Source: Membranipora membranacea (Eukaryota > Bryozoa > Gymnolaemata > Cheilostomatida > Membraniporidae). From it: DNA of 64,000 nucleotides. Below are positions 54,338-64,000 of the stretch, one piece after another. The position numbers and the translations under genes are program-made. Every line of letters starts with the position of its first letter. Within the stretch, counting starts at the first letter, position 1. Below the pieces are notes generated by a model. The model was given only the letters and a program-made list of their open reading frames with translations. It searched no databases and was not told where the DNA came from. Where the stretch lies: assembly GCA_914767715.1 (NCBI GenBank), contig OU612065.1, positions 36,146,001 through 36,210,000 of the forward strand, read 5' to 3'.

Positions 54338-55571
54338 AATTATGGTGATTAATTTTAGCAGTTTTATGCTTGGATGCAGGAATAACTAAACAAGGGCATG
54401 CAACTCTTGTTTTGATTTGCATGTTTATAGTCTTGTTCCTAGACATTTTAACTTGTTTCTCTATATGACAACAGAATCATCCTTCTCCTTCTTCATTATA
54501 TCTTTCATCTATTATAGAACATACATTTCTCTTCCATAACATTGTTAGTATGCAATTTACCTTTTCGATTTTATTTGAGGAGGGACTGGTTGGTTTGGCT
54601 GCCAGGTTTCAACCCAGCTGCCGGGTTTGATGGCTCATACAAACATCTTTTAACGGCATTGGACTTTTTGCGGAGAATTTGTAGCATGCTATGAAATGAA
54701 CTCTGTGGCAACAATCGTCTTGACGCGACATCACGCTTAGCTCCATTGTGTAACATTCGGTCGGACTAAGCGCCGCACTCACCGCGCAGGATTAAAAGCG
54801 CAAGTTATAAGCTGGCAGCAAGTAGCGGACTCTGGTAAGTTACTCTTTTGTTTGATTGTGACAGTACCAGCAGTGATCTAAGCACTAGTCTGGACTGTAG
54901 GCCAAGGGAATTACAATGTGACACTCGTGTGTGATCCATCGTACAGCCACAGATATTCTGATTTTATGAAATCTATACCTGTTTAGTTAGCAAAATCTGA
55001 TGTCCGCGGCTGGATTTTGGTAATCATGTGCACATCGACACACTTAACCTAACTAGTGAACACCAGCCATTATCTGGATTACCGCCTACAAGTCATAATT
55101 TCTGTTGTCAATAACAATAGCCTATAATGGCTGCTGCAATCTTCCAATTTCGCTAGCTTTCCTTCTGGTTATCATTTCTGGAGTATCGTCCAAAAGTGAT
55201 GGCAAAGCAGCACCGGTCAAACATCTTTTCCGGCATCCTCTTCTTGGCATGGGGGACAAACCTCTGATAGTACCAGCGATCCCCTACGCTGAGCTTGTCA
55301 AATATCGCTGCTGCCAAATTCAAATGGGGATTGACACATAATGCAGGATTTTCTTGAATCTTCTCAAAAATTGCACTTTTCGGCTTCTTTTTCGTCGCAA
55401 TACACACGCTTGCTTAGCTGCCGTTTAGGAATAATTGGGGGGGGGGGGGGGTGAAGAAGGGGTGGTGCTGAGCTGACCCTTAAAAAATTCACTTCATGCA
55501 GCTCATATTGAGTGTAGAGCAAATAATATAACATGTTGTTTTTAGGTTTTAAAAATGGAAAATTATCAAAA

Positions 55572-55689
55572 GTCTACAGCACCCAGTATTCCCAGGCGGT
55601 CACCCATCCAAGTACTAACTGGGCTCGACGTTGCTTAGCTTCAGTGATCGGACGAGAACTAGCGTTTTCAACGTGATATGGCCGTAGAC
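55572..55689 (-). rRNA. 5S rRNA, copy 13
   Basis: One change, C29T, in helix III, giving a G-U pair in place of G-C. Confidence 0.96.
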
Positions 55690-56921
55690 AATTATGGTGA
55701 TTAATTTTAGCAGTTTTATGCTTGGATGCAGGAATAACTAAACAAGGGCATGCAACTCTTGTTTTGATTTGCATGTTTATAGTCTTGTTCCTAGACATTT
55801 TAACTTGTTTCTCTATATGACAACAGAATCATCCTTCTCCTTCTTCATTATATCTTTCATCTATTATAGAACATACATTTCTCTTCCATAACATTGTTAG
55901 TATGCAATTTACCTTTTCGATTTTATTTGAGGAGGGACTGGTTGGTTTGGCTGCCAGGTTTCAACCCAGCTGCCGGGTTTTGATGGCTCATACAAACATC
56001 TTTTAACGGCATTGGACTTTTTGGGGAGAATTTGTAGCATGCTATGAAATGAACTCTGTGGCAACAATCGTCTTGACGCGACATCACGCTTAGCTCCATT
56101 GTGTAACATTCGGTCGGACTAAGCGCCGCACTCACCGCGCAGGATTAAAAGCGCAAGTTATAAGCTGGCAGCAAGTAGCGGACTCTGGTAAGTTACTCTT
56201 TTGTTTGATTGTGACAGTACCAGCAGTTATCTAAGCACTAGTATGGACTGTAGGCCAAGGGAATTACAATGTGACACTCGTGTGTGATCCATCGTACAGC
56301 CACAGATATTCTGATTTTATGAAATCTATACCTGTTTAGTTAGCAAAATCTGATGTCCGCGGCTGGATTTTGGTAATCATGTGCACATCGACACACTTAA
56401 CCTAACTAGTGAACACCAGCCATTATCTGGATTACCGCCTACAAGTCATAATTTCTGTTGTCAATAACAATAGCCTATAATGGCTGCTGCAATCTTCCAA
56501 TTTCGCTAGCTTTCCTTCTGGTTATCATTTCTGGAGTATCGTCCAAAAGTGATGGCAAAGCAGCACCGGTCAAACATCTTTTCCGGCATCCTCTTCTTGG
56601 CATGGGGGACAAACCTCTGATAGTACCAGCGATCCCCTACGCTGAGCTTGTCAAATATCGCTGCTGCCAAATTCAAATGGGGATTGACACATAATGCAGG
56701 ATTTTCTTGAATCTTCTCAAAAATTGCACTTTCCGTCTTCTTTTTCGTCGCAATACACACGCTTGCTTAGCTGCCGCTTAGGAATAATTGGGGGGGGGGG
56801 GTGAAGAAGGGGTGGTGCTGAGCTGACCCTTAAAAAATTCACTTCATGCAGCTCATATTGAGTGTAGAGCAAATAATATAACATGTTGTTTTTAGGTTTT
56901 AAAAATGGAAAATTATCAAAA

Positions 56922-57039
56922 GTCTACAGCACCCAGTATTCCCAGGCGGTCACCCATCCAAGTACTAACTGGGCTCGACGTTGCTTAGCTTCAGTGATCG
57001 GACGAGAACTGGCGTTTTCAACGTGATATGGCCGTAGAC
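56922..57039 (-). rRNA. 5S rRNA, copy 14
   Basis: Consensus sequence. Confidence 0.97.
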
Positions 57040-58274
57040 AATTATGGTGATTAATTTTAGCAGTTTTATGCTTGGATGCAGGAATAACTAAACAAGGGCA
57101 TGCAACTCTTGTTTTGATTTGCATGTTTATAGTCTTGTTCCTAGACATTTTAACTTGTTTCTCTATATGACAACAGAATCATCCTTCTCCTTCTTCATTA
57201 TATCTTTCATCTATTATAGAACATTCATTTCTCTTCCATAACATTGTTAGTATGCAATTTACCTTTTCGATTTTATTTGAGGAGGGACTGGTTGGTTTGG
57301 CTGCCAGGTTTCAACCCAGCTGCCGGGTTTTGATGGCTCATACAAACATCTTTTAACGGCATTGGACTTTTTGGGGAGAATTTGTAGCATGCTATGAAAT
57401 GAACTCTGTGGCAACAATCGTCTTGACGCGACATCACGCTTAGCTCCATTGTGTAACATTCGGTCGGACTAAGCGCCGCACTCACCGCGCAGGATTAAAA
57501 GCGCAAGTTATAAGCTGGCAGCAAGTAGCGGACTCTGGTAAGTTACTCTTTTGTTTGATTGTGACAGTACCAGCAGTGATCTAAGCACTAGTCTGGACTG
57601 TAGGCCAAGGGAATTACAATGTGACACTCGTGTGTGATCCATCGTACAGCCACAGATATTCTGATTTTATGAAATCTATACCTGTTTAGTTAGCAAAATC
57701 TGATGTCCGCGGCTGGATTTTGGTAATCATGTGCACATCGACACACTTAACCTAACTAGTGAACACCAGCCATTATCTGGATTACCGCCTACAAGTCATA
57801 ATTTCTGTTGTCAATAACAATAGCCTATAATGGCTGCTGCAATCTTCCAATTTCGCTAGCTTTCCTTCTGGTTATCATTTCTGGAGTATCGTCCAAAAGT
57901 GATGGCAAAGCAGCACCGGTCAAACATCTTTTCCGGCATCCTCTTCTTGGCATGGGGACAAACCTCTGATAGTACCAGCGATCCCCTACGCTGAGCTTCT
58001 CAAGGATCGCTGCTGCCAAATTAAAATGGGGATTGACACAAAACGCAGGATTTTCTTGAATTTATCTTCTCAAAAATTGCACTCTTTGTCTTCTTTTTCG
58101 TCGCAATACACAAGCTTGCTTAGCTGCCGTTTAGGAATAATTGGGGGGGGGGGGTGAAGAAGGGGTGGTGCTGAGCTGACCCTTAAAAAATTCACTTCAT
58201 GCAGCTCATATTGAGTGTAGAGCAAATAATATAACATGTTGTTTTTAGGTTTTAAAAATGGAAAATTATCAAAA

Positions 58275-58392
58275 GTCTACAGCACCCAGTATTCCCAGGC
58301 GGTCACCCATCCAAGTACTAACTGGGCTCGACGTTGCTTAGCTTCAGTGATCGGACGAGAACTGGCGTTTTCAACGTGATATGGCCGTAGAC
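58275..58392 (-). rRNA. 5S rRNA, copy 15
   Basis: Consensus sequence; first of a run of second-subtype units to the right end. Confidence 0.97.
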
Positions 58393-59628
58393 AATTATGG
58401 TGATTAATTTTAGCAGTTTTATGCTTGGATGCAGGAATAACTAAACAAGGGCATGCAACTCTTGTTTTGATTTGCATGTTTATAGTCTTGTTCCTAGACA
58501 TTTTAACTTGTTTCTCTATATGACAACAGAATCATCCTTCTCCTTCTTCATTATATCTTTCATCTATTATAGAACATACATTTCTCTTCCATAACATTGT
58601 TAGTATGCAATTTACCTTTTCGATTTTATTTGAGGAGGGACTGGTTGGTTTGGCTGCCAGGTTTCAACCCAGCTGCCGGGTTTTGATGGCTCATACAAAC
58701 ATCTTTTAACGGCATTGGACTTTTTGGGGAGAATTTGTAGCATGCTATGAAATGAACTCTGTGGCAACAATCGTCTTGACGCGACATCACGCTTAGCTCC
58801 ATTGTGTAACATTCGGTCGGACTAAGCGCCGCACTCACCGCGCAGGATTAAAAGCGCAAGTTATAAGCTGGCAGCAAGTAGCGGACTCTGGTAAGTTACT
58901 CTTTTGTTTGATTGTGACAGTACCAGCAGTGATCTAAGCACTAGTCTGGACTGTAGGCCAAGGCAATTACAATGTGACACTCGTGTGTGATCCATCGTAC
59001 AGCCACAGATATTCTGATTTTATGAAATCTATACCTGTTTAGTTAGCAAAATCTGATGTCCGCGGCTGGATTTTGGTAATCATGTGCACATCGACACACT
59101 TAACCTAACTAGTGAACACCAGCCATTATCTGGATTACCGCCTACAAGTCATAATTTCTGTTGTCAATAACAATAGCCTATAATGGCTGCTGCAATCTTC
59201 CAATTTCGCTAGCTTTCCTTCTGGTTATCATTTCTGGAGTATCTTCCAAAAGTGATGGCAAAGCAGCACCGGTCAAACATCTTTTCCGGCATCCTCTTCT
59301 TGGCATGGGGACAAACCTCTGATAGTACCAGCGATCCCCTACGCTGAGCTTCTCAAGGATCGCTGCTGCCAAATTAAAATGGGGATTGACACAAAACGCA
59401 GGATTTTCCTGAATTTATCTTCTCAAAAATTGCACTCTTTGTCTTCTTTTTCGTCGCAATACACAAGCTTGCTTAGCTGCCGTTTAGGAATAATTGGGGG
59501 GGGGGGGGTGAAGAAGGGGTGGTGCTGAGCTGACCCTTAAAAAATTCACTTCATGCAGCTCATATTGAGTGTAGAGCAAATAATATAACATGTTGTTTTT
59601 AGGTTTTAAAAATGGAAAATTATCAAAA

Positions 59629-59746
59629 GTCTACAGCACCCAGTATTCCCAGGCGGTCACCCATCCAAGTACTAACTGGGCTCGACGTTGCTTAGCTTCA
59701 GTGATCGGACGAGAACTGGCGTTTTCAACGTGATATGGCCGTAGAC
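59629..59746 (-). rRNA. 5S rRNA, copy 16
   Basis: Consensus sequence. Confidence 0.97.
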
Positions 59747-60982
59747 AATTATGGTGATTAATTTTAGCAGTTTTATGCTTGGATGCAGGAATAACTAAAC
59801 AAGGGCATGCAACTCTTGTTTTGATTTGCATGTTTATAGTCTTGTTCCTAGACATTTTAACTTGTTTCTCTATATGACAACAGAATCATCCTTCTCCTTC
59901 TTCATTATATCTTTCATCTATTATAGAACATACATTTCTCTTCCATAACATTGTTAGTATGCAATTTACCTTTTCGATTTTATTTGAGGAGGGACTGGTT
60001 GGTTTGGCTGCCAGGTTTCAACCCAGCTGCCGGGTTTTGATGGCTCATACAAACATCTTTTAACGGCATTGGACTTTTTGGGGAGAATTTGTAGCATGCT
60101 ATGAAATGAACTCTGTGGCAACAATCGTCTTGACGCGACATCACGCTTAGCTCCATTGTGTAACATTCGGTCGGACTAAGCGCCGCACTCACCGCGCAGG
60201 ATTAAAAGCGCAAGTTATAAGCTGGCAGCAAGTAGCGGACTCTGGTAAGTTACTCTTTTGTTTGATTGTGACAGTACCAGCAGTGATCTAAGCACTAGTC
60301 TGGACTGTAGGCCAAGGGAATTACAATGTGACACTCGTGTGTGATCCATCGTACAGCCACAGATATTCTGATTTTATGAAATCTATACCTGTTTAGTTAG
60401 CAAAATCTGATGTCCGCGGCTGGATTTTGGTAATCATGTGCACATCGACACACTTAACCTAACTAGTGAACACCAGCCATTATCTGGATTACCGCCTACA
60501 AGTCATAATTTCTGTTGTCAATAACAATAGCCTATAATGGCTGCTGCAATCTTCCAATTTCGCTAGCTTTCCTTCTGGTTATCATTTCTGGAGTATCGTC
60601 CAAAGGTGATGGCAAAGCAGCACCGGTCAAACATCTTTTCCGGCATCCTCTTCTTGGCATGGGGACAAACCTCTGATAGTACCAGCGATCCCCTACGCTG
60701 AGCTTCTCAAGGATCGCTGCTGCCAAATTAAAATGGGGATTGACACAAAACGCAGGATTTTCCTGAATTTATCTTCTCAAAAATTGCACTCTTTGTCTTC
60801 TTTTTCGTCGCAATACACAAGCTTGCTTAGCTGCCGTTTAGGAATAATTGGGGGGGGGGGGGTGAAGAAGGGGTGGTGCTGAGCTGACCCTTAAAAAATT
60901 CACTTCATGCAGCTCATATTGAGTGTAGAGCAAATAATATAACATGTTGTTTTTAGGTTTTAAAAATGGAAAATTATCAAAA

Positions 60983-61100
60983 GTCTACAGCACCCAGTAG
61001 TCCCAGGCGGTCACCCATCCAAGTACTAACTGGGCTCGACGTTGCTTAGCTTCAGTGATCGGACGAGAACTGGCGTTTTCAACGTGATATGGCCGTAGAC
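60983..61100 (-). rRNA. 5S rRNA, copy 17
   Basis: One change, A101C, in the loop E/helix V region, a site that is normally conserved. Confidence 0.96.
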
Positions 61101-62338
61101 AATTATGGTGATTAATTTTAGCAGTTTTATGCTTGGATGCAGGAATAACTAAACAAGGGCATGCAACTCTTGTTTTGATTTGCATGTTTATAGTCTTGTT
61201 CCTAGACATTTTAACTTGTTTCTCTATATGACAACAGAATCATCCTTCTCCTTCTTCATTATATCTTTCATCTATTATAGAACATACATTTCTCTTCCAT
61301 AACATTGTTAGTATGCAATTTACCTTTTCGATTTTATTTGAGGAGGGACTGGTTGGTTTGGCTGCCAGGTTTCAACCCAGCTGCCGGGTTTTGATGGCTC
61401 ATACAAACATCTTTTAACGGCATTGGACTTTTTGGGGAGAATTTGTAGCATGCTATGAAATGAACTCTGTGGCAACAATCGTCTTGACGCGACATCACGC
61501 TTAGCTCCATTGTGTAACATTCGGTCGGACTAAGCGCCGCACTCACCGCGCAGGATTAAAAGCGCAAGTTATAAGCTGGCAGCAAGTAGCGGACTCTGGT
61601 AAGTTACTCTTTTGTTTGATTGTGACAGTACCAGCAGTGATCTAAGCACTAGTCTGGACTGTAGGCCAAGGCAATTACAATGTGACACTCGTGTGTGATC
61701 CATCGTACAGCCACAGATATTCTGATTTTATGAAATCTATACCTGTTTAGTTAGCAAAATCTGATGTCCGCGGCTGGATTTTGGTAATCATGTGCACATC
61801 GACACACTTAACCTAACTAGTGAACACCAGCCATTATCTGGATTACCGCCTACAAGTCATAATTTCTGTTGTCAATAACAATAGCCTATAATGGCTGCTG
61901 CAATCTTCCAATTTCGCTAGCTTTCCTTCTGGTTATCATTTCTGGAGTATCGTCCAAAAGTGATGGCAAAGCAGCACCGGTCAAACATCTTTTCCGGCAT
62001 CCTCTTCTTGGCATGGGGACAAACCTCTGATAGTACCAGCGATCCCCTACGCTGAGGTTCTCAAGGATCGCTGCTGCCAAATTAAAATGGGGATTGACAC
62101 AAAACGCAGGATTTTCCTGAATTTATCTTCTCAAAAATTGCACTCTTTGTCTTCTTTTTCGTCGCAATACACAAGCTTGCTTAGCTGCCGTTTAGGAATA
62201 ATTGGGGGGGGGGGGGGGTGAAGAAGGGGTGGTGCTGAGCTGACCCTTAAAAAATTCACTTCATGCAGCTCATATTGAGTGTAGAGCAAATAATATAACA
62301 TGTTGTTTTTAGGTTTTAAAAATGGAAAATTATCAAAA

Positions 62339-62456
62339 GTCTACAGCACCCAGTATTCCCAGGCGGTCACCCATCCAAGTACTAACTGGGCTCGACGTTG
62401 CTTAGCTTCAGTGATCGGACGAGAACTGGCGTTTTCAACGTGATATGGCCGTAGAC
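62339..62456 (-). rRNA. 5S rRNA, copy 18
   Basis: Consensus sequence. Confidence 0.97.
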
Positions 62457-63694
62457 AATTATGGTGATTAATTTTAGCAGTTTTATGCTTGGATGCAGGA
62501 ATAACTAAACAAGGGCATGCAACTCTTGTTTTGATTTGCATGTTTATAGTCTTGTTCCTAGACATTTTAACTCGTTTCTCTATATGACAACAGAATCATC
62601 CTTCTCCTTCTTCATTATATCTTTCATCTATTATAGAACATACATTTCTCTTCCATAACATTGTTAGTATGCAATTTACCTTTTCGATTTTATTTGAGGA
62701 GGGACTGGTTGGTTTGGCTGCCAGGTTTCAACCCAGCTGCCGGGTTTTGATGGCTCATACAAACATCTTTTAACGGCATTGGACTTTTTGGGGAGAATTT
62801 GTAGCATGCTATGAAATGAACTCTGTGGCAACAATCGTCTTGACGCGACATCACGCTTAGCTCCATTGTGTAACATTCGGTCGGACTAAGCGCCGCACTC
62901 ACCGCGCAGGATTAAAAGCGCAAGTTATAAGCTGGCAGCAAGTAGCGGACTCTGGTAAGTTACTCTTTTGTTTGATTGTGATAGTACCAGCAGTGATCTA
63001 AGCACTAGTCTGGACTGTAGGCCAAGGCAATTACAATGTGACACTCGTGTGTGATCCATCGTACAGCCACAGATATTCTGATTTTATGAAATCTATACCT
63101 GTTTAGTTAGCAAAATCTGATGTCCGCGGCTGGATTTTGGTAATCATGTGCACATCGACACACTTAACCTAACTAGTGAACACCAGCCATTATCTGGATT
63201 ACCGCCTACAAGTCATAATTTCTGTTGTCAATAACAATAGCCTATAATGGCTGCTGCAATCTTCCAATTTCGCTAGCTTTCCTTCTGGTTATCATTTCTG
63301 GAGTATCGTCCAAAAGTGATGGCAAAGCAGCACCGGTCAAACATCTTTTCCGGCATCCTCTTCTTGGCATGGGGACAAACCTCTGATAGTACCAGCGATC
63401 CCCTACGCTGAGCTTCTCAAGGATCGCTGCTGCCAAATTAAAATGGGGATTGACACAAAACGCAGGATTTTCCTGAATTTATCTTCTCAAAAATTGCACT
63501 CTTTGTCTTCTTTTTCGTCGCAATACACAAGCTTGCTTAGCTGCCGTTTAGGAATAATTGGAGGGGGGGGGGGGTGAAGAAGGGGTGGTGCTGAGCTGAC
63601 CCTTAAAAAATTCACTTCATGCAGCTCATATTGAGTGTAGAGCAAATAATATAACATGTTGTTTTTAGGTTTTAAAAATGGAAAATTATCAAAA

Positions 63695-63812
63695 GTCTAC
63701 AGCACCCAGTATTCCCAGGCGGTCACCCATCCAAGTACTAACTGGGCTCGACGTTGCTTAGCTTCAGTGATCGGACGAGAACTGGCGTTTTCAACGTGAT
63801 ATGGCCGTAGAC
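63695..63812 (-). rRNA. 5S rRNA, copy 19
   Basis: Consensus sequence. The unit is cut by the window edge at 64000. The G tract here is interrupted by one A (GGAGGG). Confidence 0.97.
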
Positions 63813-64000
63813 AATTATGGTGATTAATTTTAGCAGTTTTATGCTTGGATGCAGGAATAACTAAACAAGGGCATGCAACTCTTGTTTTGATTTGCATGTT
63901 TATAGTCTTGTTCCTAGACATTTTAACTTGTTTCTCTATATGACAACAGAATCATCCTTCTCCTTCTTCATTATATCTTTCATCTATTATAGAACATACA

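Larger units (their letters stand above)
38823..64000 (-). repeat. Tandem array of about 1354-bp 5S rDNA units (18.6 units)
   Basis: Head-to-tail units, spacing between 5S starts 1344-1358 bp, continuing beyond the window. Each unit has one 5S gene on the minus strand and about 1235 bp of spacer. The transcript end is followed at once by TTTT and then TTTTTAAAA, a Pol III terminator. The 5' flank, read on the minus strand, has a conserved AAAATTAATCACC about 10-25 bases upstream. About 125 bp beyond the 5S 3' end lies a G homopolymer of variable length (about 9-17). Short ORFs that recur in every unit lie in spacer or antisense to 5S and are not genes. The left boundary is sharp at ACCAGCCATTATC. 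Confidence 0.95.

Noticed and set aside
42401-63436. Recurring spacer ORFs (MLHNGAKRD, MSITIAYNG, MAAAILEKL, MCIATKKK types)
   Set aside because: Single-base indels between unit subtypes shift their frames freely (for example CATGGGGGAC versus CATGGGGAC), which argues against protein coding. No recognisable family.
39359-63921. Recurring 74-residue minus-strand ORFs starting MSRNKTINMQ
   Set aside because: They overlap the 5S rRNA gene and simply translate it. Recurrence reflects the tandem array.
38823-64000. Possible CRISPR-like or phage-like tandem array
   Set aside because: The unit is about 1354 bp and holds a clear eukaryotic 5S rRNA gene with Pol III signals.

Overview
The window looks like nuclear DNA of an animal, probably a marine invertebrate such as a sponge or cnidarian, though I cannot place it more precisely. 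It is AT-rich and has GT-AG introns, non-LTR retrotransposon remains, a Harbinger-like element with a MADF domain, a caspase domain with animal-type catalytic and Asp-pocket residues, and a eukaryotic 5S rRNA array. Most short open frames here are not genes.

Region 1 (1-29582) is a tandem array of small leucine-rich-repeat (LRR) exons on the + strand. Ten 141-nt exons look intact. Each encodes 47 residues (two LRRs), and each begins and ends in phase 2, so any number can be joined, skipped or duplicated without losing frame. Further copies are damaged: one is cut by a hairpin element, one is split by a GGTAC-rich insert, one has lost its splice-acceptor AG, and two have a poly-G tract that shifts the frame. 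The long introns are built from the same repeated modules and have collected mobile-element debris: a truncated LINE reverse transcriptase at the join of a tandem duplication, three more LINE remnant families, a 1.26-kb imperfect palindrome, a 687-bp element flanked by TTA with a MADF domain, a FLYWCH-like fragment and a minisatellite.

Region 2 (29583-38143) holds the 3' part of the same gene as nine exons whose phases all agree. A large exon carries the last LRRs, a Roc GTPase domain and a COR domain. Two linker exons follow, then a caspase domain with p20 and p10 parts. The catalytic His and Cys (QACAG) and both S1-pocket Arg residues are present. The predicted protein therefore joins a variable LRR sensor, a Roco GTPase switch and a caspase in one chain, which resembles a one-protein inflammasome or apoptosome. 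This is the most interesting content of the window. A poly(A) signal lies at 38577.

Region 3 (38823-64000, running off the window) is a head-to-tail array of 19 units of about 1354 bp, each with one 5S rRNA gene on the - strand. The units are nearly identical, fall into subtypes that recombine with one another, and include one divergent 5S gene (copy 10) whose changes are largely compensatory in the 5S secondary structure.
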